A DNA stretch of 39,001 nucleotides from contig CANRMM010000010.1 in NCBI GenBank assembly GCA_947631745.1, positions 1 to 39,001 on the forward strand. The letters run 5' to 3'. Of this stretch, positions 15,228-24,805 are shown piece after piece. Below the pieces are notes generated by a model that saw nothing but the letters and a program-made list of their open reading frames with translations, did no database searches and was not told the origin of the DNA. Within the stretch, counting starts at the first letter, position 1; every line of letters starts with the position of its first letter. Both the position numbers and the translations under genes were made by a program. The DNA comes from an uncultured Clostridia bacterium. Its GTDB lineage: Bacteria > Bacillota > Clostridia > TANB77 > CAG-508.

Positions 15228-16937
15228 TTAAAAATGCTTTCCTTTTTTTCTTCTATATAAATCATCTTCATCTACTGCTGATGTAAATTCATCTAATTTA
15301 TTTTTTCTTTCTTCATCTTTAGAAATTTCTTTTGTTGTAGGTTCCTTACCTGTTTCAGTTTCTTTTTGGAATGATTTTGGAAGTTCGTCATTTGAAAGCT
15401 TTTTTATTTCTTGGCTTGCATCTACCGTGTCTTTATTTATATCTTTGTTATCGTCATTATTCATTCTATCATATCCATTATAATATATATTATCTTCTTG
15501 TTTTCTCTTTTTCAAAAATTTTCTAATAACAAAAACAAGAATAATAAGAACTATAACAAGAGCTATGCTTATTGCCAAACACTCATAGAATTCGCCTTTT
15601 CTTAATCCTAAAATTAATTCTTCTTTTTGAACAACATTAGGTACTTTTACAGTAATTTGATATGTAACGTTTTCTTGTTCTTCGCCTTCACCATCTGTTA
15701 CCAATATAGTGATAACATTTTCTCCTGGTTTAAAATCAGAATTTCCTATAATTTCTACATTAGCATCATCTCTAGAAGCTGTTGCTTTTATATCTAATTT
15801 TGAAATATCATTGCCTTCTTCTAAATTAATTGTATATTCATATACTTCTTCTGAAAATTCAGGCGTTAAAGATATTCCTTCTATTATTAGTTCTTTCAAG
15901 CCTAATTGAACAATTTCTTCTTTTATAACTAAAATATTATATTCTTTTTCACTTTCGTCTTCTGCAGTTACTTTTATGATAACATTATTCTCTCCAATTT
16001 GTAAATCCTTATTACCTATAATTTCTACTTTAGCTTTTTCATCATCTGCTTCTGCATCAATAGTAAGAGAATCAATGTTAGAACCTATATGCAAAGTATA
16101 ATTTGTTGTATTTGGATCAAATCTTGGTTCTAAACCTGATGGTGTTACATTCAATACTTTAAGATTATTATTCTTAGACTCTTCTTCTTCCTCATCTTGC
16201 TTATTGCCATCTTCTTGTTTATCATCTTCTTCATCATTTTTATTTTCATCATCTTTTGGAACTGCTGGCTTAGTTGTTGTTAAATAATCACTACTTATAT
16301 AAGCCACATATCCATTATAAATAACTCTACTCCAGCCATTATCACCTATTCCCGTTCTTTTAACGCTCTCTCCTTCAGATAATGAACCTACTATAGAAGA
16401 ATCTGTGCTATAACTACTACGAACATTTACTGTACTACTTGCATATACTGTTTGCTCTACACTCTCAAAAGAAGGTTCTTGAATCTGATTTTGCTCTTCA
16501 TCGCCCTTATTCTCATTTTCTGAAGGTTCTTCATCTTTTGGTTTTGATTCTTTTTCATTTACTGTAACCGAAATTGTTTTGCTACCTGTAACAGATTCTG
16601 GTTCTTCCGAATTATCTGCCACATCATTTGCCTCTATTGTAATTGTTGCACTTCCTGCTTTTACCGCTGTAATTGTTATTTCTGCACTGTTGGAAATCCA
16701 CTCCGAAGAACTACTTACTGTTGCTACACTTGAATCTGATGAACTAATAGAAAATTGTCCTTCACAATTTGTAACACTTATTGTAAAACTAGTAGTTTTT
16801 CCTTCATCTAATGTAACCGATGATTTTGATACAGAAAAGCTTCCTCCTGCTGCCAAAGATTGCACCATCATTAGACTTAAGAATATTATTATACTTATAC
16901 TACTTATTAAGAGTTTTTTCATTTTATTTTTACTCAT
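15228..16937 (-). CDS. Secreted Ig/SH3b/cadherin-like surface protein
   Basis: The 569-residue protein has a signal peptide (residues 1-30), then an Ig-like beta domain (about 31-127), an acidic linker, and one bacterial SH3 domain (about 165-225; VNVRSSYSTDSSIVGSLSEG). Another acidic linker is followed by two cadherin-like beta-sandwich domains (about 258-340 and 343-430), each with a KVEIIGN or NVEIIGN strand. It ends in a membrane helix (about 453-473) and a charged cytoplasmic tail. SH3b domains usually bind wall peptides, so this is probably a wall-spanning membrane protein. GGAGG precedes the ATG. It lies 15 nt after the glucosaminidase gene on the same strand and may help that enzyme at the wall. 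Confidence 0.85.
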   Translation of the reverse strand: MSKNKMKKLLISSISIIIFLSLMMVQSLAAGGSFSVSKSSVTLDEGKTTSFTISVTNCEGQFSISSSDSSVATVSSSSEWISNSAEITITAVKAGSATITIEANDVADNSEEPESVTGSKTISVTVNEKESKPKDEEPSENENKGDEEQNQIQEPSFESVEQTVYASSTVNVRSSYSTDSSIVGSLSEGESVKRTGIGDNGWSRVIYNGYVAYISSDYLTTTKPAVPKDDENKNDEEDDKQEDGNKQDEEEEESKNNNLKVLNVTPSGLEPRFDPNTTNYTLHIGSNIDSLTIDAEADDEKAKVEIIGNKDLQIGENNVIIKVTAEDESEKEYNILVIKEEIVQLGLKELIIEGISLTPEFSEEVYEYTINLEEGNDISKLDIKATASRDDANVEIIGNSDFKPGENVITILVTDGEGEEQENVTYQITVKVPNVVQKEELILGLRKGEFYECLAISIALVIVLIILVFVIRKFLKKRKQEDNIYYNGYDRMNNDDNKDINKDTVDASQEIKKLSNDELPKSFQKETETGKEPTTKEISKDEERKNKLDEFTSAVDEDDLYRRKKGKHF

Positions 16938-16952
16938 ACATTTCCTCCAAAT

Positions 16953-19172
16953 TTATATAGTAATCTTAGATGTTCCCATAATATAATTTTTAATTTTCAT
17001 ATAATCAGTTGATTTTACTTCTCCATCTTCATTAACATCTGCTGCTAATTTTTGTTGACTTGTCAATTTTGATGTATTCATAATATAATTTTTTATTTTC
17101 ATATAATCAGTAGCTTTTACTTCTCCATCACCATTTGTATCGCCTTTTTTCACTACTGTATAAGTTTGTCCAGAATATTTTACTGTATAACCTGTTCCTA
17201 TATTTCCTGATGTAACTTCTTTGCCTTTAGTATTTTTTACAACAGCATCATTCATAGCACTTTTTAAGTCTTTGACTGATATATTAGGTTCACAAATAAT
17301 ATTTAATCCACTTGATTTAAATCCATTTCCTTTAATATCTGTAGATGGTGTAACATCCTTTACAACCTCTAAGTAGTCTTCTTCATCATCGCCTCTTGCA
17401 ACATAGCCTTCTATTCCATCATCTGTAATAACTTGATCCCATATATATCCATCTTTCGTAGAAACCTCTTTATCTATTCTAGTTAAATAATCACCTTTTT
17501 CTGCATATTTTAAAATATTAGCATCTGTTCCAGGTCTTTCTCTTACAGACAAACCACTACTTGTAATTACTTTTACAATATCTTTTTCTGTTGGTATTGG
17601 TTCTGCATTCTGTTCAGAACCTGATGTATTTTCTACTTCTTTAAGATATTCAGCTACAATATACCCTTGCCTTCCATCTGATAAATAGATTCTTGACCAA
17701 TCATAGTTATCAATATTTTTATATTTTTCTTTTTCTATAATAGTTACAATTTGTCCTTCTGTTAATGTAGTAATAACTGTTGTTCCTTTTACACCTGGAC
17801 CGTTTCTAACATTGCCTTCTTCCACTGCAATTGCTCTAATATTACAATTTGATATATCCTCTAATACCTTAAAACCTTTTCCTGAAATAACATATCCTTG
17901 TTTTCCATTATCTAGTACAACTTTATCCCAATACTCTCCATCTTTTTTAGTGTTACCTATTTCAATTCTTAGAAGTTTAGTACCTTTTTTTATTTTATCA
18001 ACTTCTGCTGAAGATTTTTTTTGCTCTTTTCTTACAACAACCTCTTCATCTGTAATTTCTATATTTTGTGTTACGATTGTTTGAGTTCCAGGTTGAGAAC
18101 ATCTAGTATCTGGCATATTTTCAAATACTGGTATAATAAAATTCATAGGTTTATCTAAAATATTAGAATATGTACTTAATAATTCTGTTCCTTCAGTCTT
18201 TGAAGCTGAAACATTTTGCATATACTGATGCCAATATAAATCTCCATCACTACTATCGACATCAAACTTCTGTAAGTATAATGTGTTTTGTCCACAACTA
18301 ATATATTCCTGTGCTAGAAAATTAGCACCACCTTCTATAGATTTTTCTGGATCCGTCCACTCTTGCTCTTTAGCATATTCTAAAGCATTCTTAATAATAG
18401 CACTATCTCCTGTTCCTGAAGCTTTTACATTAAAAATATTATAATATCCTGTATATCCTTTATATGTACCAATTCCTGTTGAAGAAAATTCTTTTCCAGG
18501 ACCTTGTTCCTGTCTAATTCTTGCTGCCAAATGATATGGGCTAACACCTGCTTCTTTTCCAGCATCATAAATAACTTGTGCATACGACTTATTTATTGTC
18601 TTTTTTTCTCCTTTTGCTGTTACATATGTAATTGTGTCACCAGCCATATATTCACAATCAGATAATATTTTTTTAATTCCGTCTAATGTATATAAATTAT
18701 CTACCCATTTTAAATTCTCAAATTGGAAAATATAATCTTCAAATAACGAATTTCTTGGATCCATATAATATGCAACTGTTGCTTCAGAAGCACATTTCCA
18801 AGTGCCATTATCATACTTTGTATCTGAGCATGTTGGACATATCCAAGCACCAGTCATGCTTCCATCAATTAAATTTCTTCCATGTACTTCTGTAGTTTCA
18901 TTTTTTATAACAGTATTCCAGTTTAATCCTGTATATAAAATGGTAAATGTCCAATTTGGATGAGCTTGTTGTAGTGCTTTTATTAAGTTTTCATACTCTG
19001 GATAATTTTTAAGATCACCAGTCTTGTATTTTTCTCTATATTGTGCTGCTTTCGTCTCTGTTCCTAAAAGACCTATAAAAGTGCTTACTAAAAAAGCAAA
19101 AATAATCAAAATATATATAAATTTTATAATAATTCTATGATTAAAATGATGTGTCAAAATGTTATAAAACAT
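16953..19172 (-). CDS. GH73-type N-acetylglucosaminidase with SH3b and dockerin domains
   Basis: This is a cell-wall hydrolase cutting the glycan chain of peptidoglycan. From the start MFYN it has 739 residues. A signal anchor (about 16-38) is followed by a catalytic domain (about 45-330) with AARIRQEQG; Glu222 is the likely acid. Three SH3b-like repeats (about 365-435, 445-510, 530-600) and a C-terminal type I dockerin-like pair (677-739; GDTNGDGEVKATDYMKIKNY and a DVNEDGEVKSTDY copy) follow. The two dockerin repeats are nearly identical at DNA level. The start is set at 19172 because GAGGAGG lies just before it; an ATG five codons earlier is part of that SD. It forms an operon with the downstream surface protein. 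Confidence 0.88.
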   Translation of the reverse strand: MFYNILTHHFNHRIIIKFIYILIIFAFLVSTFIGLLGTETKAAQYREKYKTGDLKNYPEYENLIKALQQAHPNWTFTILYTGLNWNTVIKNETTEVHGRNLIDGSMTGAWICPTCSDTKYDNGTWKCASEATVAYYMDPRNSLFEDYIFQFENLKWVDNLYTLDGIKKILSDCEYMAGDTITYVTAKGEKKTINKSYAQVIYDAGKEAGVSPYHLAARIRQEQGPGKEFSSTGIGTYKGYTGYYNIFNVKASGTGDSAIIKNALEYAKEQEWTDPEKSIEGGANFLAQEYISCGQNTLYLQKFDVDSSDGDLYWHQYMQNVSASKTEGTELLSTYSNILDKPMNFIIPVFENMPDTRCSQPGTQTIVTQNIEITDEEVVVRKEQKKSSAEVDKIKKGTKLLRIEIGNTKKDGEYWDKVVLDNGKQGYVISGKGFKVLEDISNCNIRAIAVEEGNVRNGPGVKGTTVITTLTEGQIVTIIEKEKYKNIDNYDWSRIYLSDGRQGYIVAEYLKEVENTSGSEQNAEPIPTEKDIVKVITSSGLSVRERPGTDANILKYAEKGDYLTRIDKEVSTKDGYIWDQVITDDGIEGYVARGDDEEDYLEVVKDVTPSTDIKGNGFKSSGLNIICEPNISVKDLKSAMNDAVVKNTKGKEVTSGNIGTGYTVKYSGQTYTVVKKGDTNGDGEVKATDYMKIKNYIMNTSKLTSQQKLAADVNEDGEVKSTDYMKIKNYIMGTSKITI

Positions 19173-19265
19173 TTTTTTCCTCCTCATTTGTTACCAAAAT
19201 TTTCATAGTATAAAGTATATCATTAATGCATTTTATCGTCAATAAAATTCGACATTTTTTCATAT

Positions 19266-20370
19266 TTAAGCACATATTTTTTCATCTAAAATTTTTCTAG
19301 CTAGTTTTCCTATTGGATCTAATATCACCTTTAAAATAACGGTCACAACAGCAGTAATTATAATATTAATTCCAAATAAAATTAACATTTTATAATACCA
19401 TTCTGTATTGATATATTCCATTATCCAAGATAGAACAGAATCTCCTATCATCTGTGCAAAATAAACATATATTGAATATTGTCCTATTAAACTTAATACA
19501 TTCTTTTTACAATAATTAAAATATTTTTTCAAATATAAAACTATATATACTCCAAATAAAGACCACAATAGGAAAATAAAATTAGGTGGAAATTTATGTT
19601 GTTGCAATAATGTAACATCTGTATACATTAAATTATGAATCACTAATAATTCTATAATTGTTATTGCAAATAGACCTATCATTTTTCCTAAAGACAATTC
19701 AATATCTTTAGTATAATTTCCTAGCATATAAAAAAACAAGTAAAATAAAATTTGGCTTAATTCTATTCCTATGTTAATTTGTCCAACAATAGGTTTTACA
19801 AAAGTAATAAGAAATATTCCAACAAAGCAAATCATAATAATATAAACTCTAATATTAGGTTTTACTAGTTTAATTAGTGTAGCTCCTAATAAACTAACCA
19901 AAAAATATACTTTAAAAAACCATAAAGCCCCACTTACTCCTCCAAATGGATTAGTAGCTGTATATTGATGGAAAAAATTATATATTAAATAAGTAAAAGA
20001 TATATTAGTACCATTTCTAAACTTTATATGATTTGTTACTACAATTGCCAAAAAGACTAGTGAAATAAATATCATATATTTTATTTGCGTTACAATTAAA
20101 CTTTTTAAGTAACTTTTATTACTTTTGGTATACGAATATGTCCAACCTGCTAAAAAGAAAAACATCGGTACTTCAAATAATAATGTAAAATTAGCAAACC
20201 AAGAAGGTACATATTCTGTTTCACCTCTAAAAGGGAAAATAGTATGAATAAATATGACTGATATAATAGCAATTCCCTTTAATACATCTATATAATAATT
20301 TCTTTTTTCGCATTTATTTTCTTTTAATTGACCGTTCATTTCTTATATTTGATTTTGTTACTTCTTTCAT
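19266..20370 (-). CDS. Acyltransferase 3 family membrane protein with +1 frameshift at CGG near its start
   Basis: The protein has about ten membrane helices and the family's N-terminal hallmark (NYYIDVLKGIAIISVIFIHT with catalytic-type His), then FEVPMFFFLAGWTYSYT. These enzymes acylate sugars or wall polymers. An ATG at 20339 has no SD. The ATG at 20370 has AGGAGAAAAG, reads MKEVTKSNIRNE, then meets in-frame CGG (20332-20334) and stops five codons later at TAA. Skipping the C yields GGT (Gly) and enters the acyltransferase frame, giving 367 residues. The alternative is initiation at 20339 (357 residues) without a visible SD; the extreme N-terminus is not conserved enough to decide. It follows the UbiA-family gene by 26 nt. 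Confidence 0.8.
20332..20334 (-). other. CGG +1 shift site near the acyltransferase start
   Basis: In-frame context from the SD-bearing ATG is AAT GAA CGG TCA ATT. Dropping the C gives GAA GGT CAA TTA and the enzyme frame. Support here is the SD position, not protein conservation. Confidence 0.6.
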
Positions 20371-20396
20371 CTTTTCTCCTATGTTCACTTTTGTAT

Positions 20397-21266
20397 TTAT
20401 AATAAAATAATTCCACCCATAACCAAAGCATATATTAAAACCAATACAATTAATATTTTATCAGACAATAAAACTTCTACAGGATCACCATAAGAATTTC
20501 CTTCTATGTCTAAACTATATTTCATACAAATTGTCATAACTAATGGAACCGTAAATACTAAATAATTAGTTCCAAATTTTTCAATATTACTTGCATCGAC
20601 ACACCATAATGAATAAAATGCAATTGTTAATGCTAAACACATATACATATTTTTATCTAAAAAGTCTTTTGTATAATATTTTAAAACTTCTCTTGTATTT
20701 TCCTCTACTTTAATCATTTCATTTCTTCTTTTTCCTAATGATAAATAAAACGAAAATGAAATAATTGTTAAATATAGCCAATGTGAAACAGCCACATCAA
20801 TAATACAAGCACCATAAATTACTCTCAATACAAAAAATGCTACTAATACAACAACATCTAGTAAAGGAATCTTCTTTAAAAATTTACTATATAGTAAATT
20901 TCCTATTAAGCAAACTGCTAAAATTCCCATACTCCAATAATTCATTTGTGCCACAATATTAATAATAATAACAATAATTAATAAAACAAGGGCAAGAATA
21001 TATGCTTCAATTTTTGAAACTTTACCTGATGCAATTGGTCTTTTACATTTTTTTGGATGCTTTTTATCCTTTTCCACATCTTGAATATCATTAAATATAT
21101 AAGCAATTGAGCAAGTCAAACCATATAATAAAAATCCTATTAATACTTTTATTAATAAATTTATATTATAAAAATTCAAACTAAATATAATTGGTAAAAA
21201 TATCAAAAAATTCTTAATATAGTGCTTTACTCTCATTAGTTTTATATAATTTAATATTTTGCTCAT
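20397..21266 (-). CDS. UbiA-family prenyltransferase, probably decaprenyl-phosphate phosphoribosyltransferase-like
   Basis: The 289-residue membrane protein has about eight hydrophobic segments and the Asp-rich motif NDIQDVEKDKKHPKKCKRPI (59-78), with a second conserved stretch SLGKRRNEM (176-184). The HPxKxxRPIASG pattern is that of the DPPR-synthase branch of UbiA proteins, which transfer phosphoribose to polyprenyl phosphate. A matching DprE epimerase is not in the window, so the substrate call is tentative. The start follows AAGGAGAAAAGTA. It is co-directional with the acyltransferase downstream and divergent from tyrS. Confidence 0.85.
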   Translation of the reverse strand: MSKILNYIKLMRVKHYIKNFLIFLPIIFSLNFYNINLLIKVLIGFLLYGLTCSIAYIFNDIQDVEKDKKHPKKCKRPIASGKVSKIEAYILALVLLIIVIIINIVAQMNYWSMGILAVCLIGNLLYSKFLKKIPLLDVVVLVAFFVLRVIYGACIIDVAVSHWLYLTIISFSFYLSLGKRRNEMIKVEENTREVLKYYTKDFLDKNMYMCLALTIAFYSLWCVDASNIEKFGTNYLVFTVPLVMTICMKYSLDIEGNSYGDPVEVLLSDKILIVLVLIYALVMGGIILL

Positions 21267-21353
21267 TACTTTTCTCCTTTTTGTCTGATGTTTTTTATCA
21301 TATACTATTTTATTTGTTTTTTCAACGATTTTTAGATTTTTTTGTAGATTTCG

Positions 21354-21382
21354 ATGACAATACTATTAATTTATGTTAGAAT
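21354..21382 (+). promoter_or_regulatory. Promoter of tyrS
   Basis: ATGACA (21354-21359), 17-nt spacer, TAGAAT (21377-21382), about 40 nt before the ATG. There is no room for, and no sign of, a T-box leader. Confidence 0.5.
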
Positions 21383-21423
21383 ATGTTACATATTAATATA
21401 TTTTATTTTAGGAGTGTATAAAT

Positions 21424-22632
21424 ATGGCAAAAATTTTTGATGAATTAATGGAAAGAGGATATATTGAACAAATCACACATGAAGAATTAAAAGATACTTT
21501 AAATAACGAACATATTCCATTTTATATTGGATTTGACCCTACTGCTGATAGTTTGCATGTTGGTCACTTTGTATCTATGATGGTTGCATCTCATATGCAA
21601 AAAGCTGGTCACAAGCCTATTATCTTAATTGGAGGTGGTACTGCTACTATTGGTGACCCTTCAGGTAAAACTGATATGAGAAGAATGATGTCAAGAGAAG
21701 AAATAGATCATAATGTTGAATGTTTTAAAAAGCAATTATCAAGATTTTTAAATTTCGAAGGAGATAATTCTGCTATTATCGTTAACAATGCTGACTGGTT
21801 ATTAAACTTAAATTTTGTTGATTTTATGAGAGATATTGGTTCTCTATTCTCTGTAAATAAAATGCTTTCAGCAGAATGTTATAAACAAAGAATGGAAAGA
21901 GGACTTACATTCTTTGAACTTGGATATATGTTAATGCAATCTTATGACTTTTTACATCTATATGATACTTATGGATGTAAGTTACAATTAGGTGGAAATG
22001 ACCAATGGTCAAATATATTAGGTGGTGTTGACCTTATTAGAAGAATTGGACATTCAGATTCTTTTGGATTAACTTTCAAACTTCTTACAACAAAAGAAGG
22101 TAAGAAAATGGGTAAAACTGAAAAAGGTGCTTTATGGTTAGATGCTGAAAAAACTTCTCCTTATGAGTTTTATCAATATTGGAGAAATGTTGCAGATGAA
22201 GATGTGAGAACTGTTCTATGTCTTCTTACATTCTTACCTATGGAAGAAATTAATCGTTTATGTAGTTTAAAAGATGAACAAATTAATGAAGCTAAAAAAA
22301 TAGCTGCCTTTGAAATCACAAAACTAATTCATGGCGAAGAAGAAGCCAAAAAAGCTGAAGAAGCATCTTCTGCCTTATTTGAAGGAAGTGGAAGTTTAGA
22401 AAATATGCCTACAACAAAAGTAGAAGAAAATATTTCTATTTTAGAGGCTATTATAAAAACTGGAATGGCACCATCAAAAGGCCAAGCTAGAACTCTTATT
22501 GAACAAGGTGGTATCACTTTAAATAATGAAAAAATTTCTGATACTACTTATGTTTTAAGTAATAAAGATTTTGAAAGTGGTTATGCTATTTTAAGAAAAG
22601 GCAAAAAAGTATATCATAAATTAGAAAAATAA
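21424..22632 (+). CDS. tyrS: Tyrosyl-tRNA synthetase
   Basis: This class I synthetase charges tRNA-Tyr. The 402-residue protein has the HIGH-type motif HVGH (45-48) in [12 protein letters not shown], the tyrosine pocket region [14 protein letters not shown] (167-180), GGNDQWSNI (190-198), the KMSKS-type motif KKMGKT (227-232) and a C-terminal S4 RNA-binding domain (about 335-400). Length and motifs are those of the TyrZ/long-type enzymes of Firmicutes. A short SD (AGGAG) precedes the ATG. It is followed 20 nt later by a glycosyltransferase gene in the same direction. No CGG codon is present; arginines use AGA and CGT. Confidence 0.97.
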   Translation: MAKIFDELMERGYIEQITHEELKDTLNNEHIPFYIGFDPTADSLHVGHFVSMMVASHMQKAGHKPIILIGGGTATIGDPSGKTDMRRMMSREEIDHNVECFKKQLSRFLNFEGDNSAIIVNNADWLLNLNFVDFMRDIGSLFSVNKMLSAECYKQRMERGLTFFELGYMLMQSYDFLHLYDTYGCKLQLGGNDQWSNILGGVDLIRRIGHSDSFGLTFKLLTTKEGKKMGKTEKGALWLDAEKTSPYEFYQYWRNVADEDVRTVLCLLTFLPMEEINRLCSLKDEQINEAKKIAAFEITKLIHGEEEAKKAEEASSALFEGSGSLENMPTTKVEENISILEAIIKTGMAPSKGQARTLIEQGGITLNNEKISDTTYVLSNKDFESGYAILRKGKKVYHKLEK

Positions 22633-22652
22633 TAAAGGAGAACTAATTTAAA

Positions 22653-23588
22653 ATGAAAAAAATAGCTATTGTTGTTCCTTGCTATAATGAACAAGAAGCA
22701 ATTCCATATTTTTATGAAGAAGTCACAAAAATAAGTGATTCTATGAAAAATGTTGAATTTGAATACTTATTTGTTAATGATGGTTCAAAGGATGATACCC
22801 TAAAAGTTTTAAAAGAACTAAGTAAAAAAGACTCTCGTGTAAAATATATTTCTTTTTCACGAAATTTTGGAAAAGAATCTGCAATGTATGCAGGATTAAA
22901 AGAAGCTAATGGTGATTATATTGCAATTATGGACGCTGATTTACAAGATCCCCCTTCTCTACTTCCTGAAATGTTTGAAATATTAGAAACAGGCGAATAT
23001 GATTGTGTTGCAACTAGACGTGTTACTAGAAAGGGCGAACCAAAAATTAGATCATTTTTTGCTAGACTATTTTATAAAATTATGAATGCAATTTCTGATA
23101 CACAAGTGGTTGATGGTGCAAGAGATTTCCGTTTCATGACAAAACAAATGGTAAATGCTATATTAGAAATAAGTGAATATAATCGTTTTTCAAAAGGTAT
23201 TTTTGGTTTTGTAGGATTTAATACCAAATGGTTAGAATATGAAAATATAGAAAGAGTTGCTGGAAAAACCAAATGGTCATTTTGGAAATTATTCTTATAC
23301 TCATTAGAAGGATTTACTGCTTTTTCAACAAAACCATTAATTTTATCTACCATTGTAGGTATCATTTTCTGCTTCGCAGCTTTCATTATGGTAATAGTTA
23401 TTATTTGTAAAACATTTATCTTTGGAGACCCTGTAGGTGGATGGCCTTCACTCGCTTGCATCATATTGTTTGTAGGTGGTATTCAATTATTCTGTACAGG
23501 TATTATTGGACAATATTTAGCTAAAACATATATTGAAGTAAAGCATAGACCTATTTATATTATAAAAGAAAAAAATTTTGAAGACTAA
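22653..23588 (+). CDS. GtrB/DPM1-like family 2 glycosyltransferase
   Basis: The 311-residue protein has a GT-A catalytic domain beginning IAIVVPCYNEQEAIPYFYEE, with FVNDGSKDDT, the AIMDADLQDPP motif (metal-binding DAD) and the RRVTRKGEP segment. Two C-terminal membrane helices (about 227-255 and 265-290) follow. This is the layout of bactoprenol-linked sugar transferases (GtrB/CsbB/YkcC type), which make polyprenyl-phosphate sugars for wall or teichoic acid glycosylation. The SD AAGGAG is 12 nt from the ATG. It probably shares the tyrS transcript and ends at a bidirectional terminator. Confidence 0.92.
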   Translation: MKKIAIVVPCYNEQEAIPYFYEEVTKISDSMKNVEFEYLFVNDGSKDDTLKVLKELSKKDSRVKYISFSRNFGKESAMYAGLKEANGDYIAIMDADLQDPPSLLPEMFEILETGEYDCVATRRVTRKGEPKIRSFFARLFYKIMNAISDTQVVDGARDFRFMTKQMVNAILEISEYNRFSKGIFGFVGFNTKWLEYENIERVAGKTKWSFWKLFLYSLEGFTAFSTKPLILSTIVGIIFCFAAFIMVIVIICKTFIFGDPVGGWPSLACIILFVGGIQLFCTGIIGQYLAKTYIEVKHRPIYIIKEKNFED

Positions 23589-23596
23589 CAATTCAT

Positions 23597-23652
23597 AAAA
23601 AAGCCCCCATTATTAAACTATCTTCATTTAATAATTGGAGGGCTATTTTTTA
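23597..23652. terminator. Bidirectional terminator between convergent genes
   Basis: AAAAAAGCCCCCATTATTAAA pairs imperfectly with the following TTTAATAATTGGAGGGCTATTTTTT. Runs of A and T at both ends serve both strands. Confidence 0.82.
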
Positions 23653-23668
23653 TTCTCACTCAAAATCA

Positions 23669-24805
23669 CTATTTGCCTTCGTTGCGTATCAATCCTACAA
23701 CAAATTTCACAATATCACTCGTACAATTTACTGTTTTTTCAATATATTTTTGTTGAAATTCCTCTAGCTCTTTAATATTATACTTATCCTTTTCTATAGA
23801 TTTCACAATTTTTCCTATATCTTTGCTAACTAATCCAGGTAATTCTTTTTCGTAGTCAAGATTAAGCCCTCTGTTATTCAAATACTTTTGCAAATCAAAT
23901 GCCCAAAAATATAAAGGTATTTTCAAAACAGATGCTTCATAAATAATACAACTATAATCGCTAATCAAATAATCTGCAATAAATAGCATATCAAAACTTG
24001 AAAATTGCTTATCTATAATTGCTTTTTTATTTTCTATATTCATTTTACTAAGTGGATGTAACTTAATAATTAAGTTATATTTTTCATAATCTATACTACT
24101 CATCAATTTCTCTAATTTTTTTTGCATTGCATCTTCATTCTTTCGAAATGTTGGACAATACACAATGTTTTTCTTCTGATTTATCTCTGGATAGGCCTTA
24201 GCAATCCTACTTCTTACTTCATTTTTATATTCATCACTTGTTAACAAATCCACCCTCGGTAATGGATATATCTTTACCTTACTTACTTCATATCCAAAAC
24301 CATCAGCTAAAAGCTTAGCATATGCTTTTCCACTTGCGAATATGTAATCATAATTTTTATGCATCCTCATATCTTTAGCTATCTTTTCATTTGAACCTTC
24401 TTCTTTTCCTAAAATTTGATATCCAAACTTTTTCATTGTACCCATTGAATGCCACATCTGAATAACTTTTAGACTCTTGCGATGTTTTAATACACTAATT
24501 AAAATACAATAAGAGTCCAAAATCACTACTTTAGAAGTTGCTATATAATACATTTGCTTCACACAATGAATTATATATCTTATCTTATCCCAAAAATTTG
24601 CTTTAATTCCTCCTTCAAGTTTATGACATAAAACACAAACTTGAAGGTCAGGATTTTCCTTATTAAATTTTTCTCTTAATAATCTAAAGTCAACTGTTTC
24701 TTCATCAGATTGACGACTGATCATGGTAACTCGATTCTTTACTGGTAATATCTTAAAAAAAACATACAAAAAATTAGCACATGTGATTAGTATTTTTCTT
24801 ATCAT
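23669..24805 (-). CDS. CDP-glycerol glycerophosphotransferase family protein
   Basis: The 378-residue protein is a TagB/TagF-type transferase, which adds glycerol phosphate (or a related alditol phosphate) from CDP-linked donors to a membrane-linked acceptor. Family motifs: QMWHSMGTMKKFGYQ (acceptor-site His), VYCPTFRK, IKLHPLS and SDYSCIIYEASVLKIPLYFWAFD. It lacks an extra N-terminal domain. An AAAGGGG SD precedes the ATG, and its start overlaps the end of the preceding gene by 32 nt. It is the last gene of the cluster that begins with TagG. Whether it primes (TagB-like) or polymerises (TagF-like) cannot be read from sequence alone. Confidence 0.88.
   Translation of the reverse strand: MIRKILITCANFLYVFFKILPVKNRVTMISRQSDEETVDFRLLREKFNKENPDLQVCVLCHKLEGGIKANFWDKIRYIIHCVKQMYYIATSKVVILDSYCILISVLKHRKSLKVIQMWHSMGTMKKFGYQILGKEEGSNEKIAKDMRMHKNYDYIFASGKAYAKLLADGFGYEVSKVKIYPLPRVDLLTSDEYKNEVRSRIAKAYPEINQKKNIVYCPTFRKNEDAMQKKLEKLMSSIDYEKYNLIIKLHPLSKMNIENKKAIIDKQFSSFDMLFIADYLISDYSCIIYEASVLKIPLYFWAFDLQKYLNNRGLNLDYEKELPGLVSKDIGKIVKSIEKDKYNIKELEEFQQKYIEKTVNCTSDIVKFVVGLIRNEGK

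Noticed and set aside
21267..21423. T-box riboswitch upstream of tyrS
   Set aside because: The interval is only 157 bp, part of it is promoter, and no T-box core sequence or antiterminator is visible.
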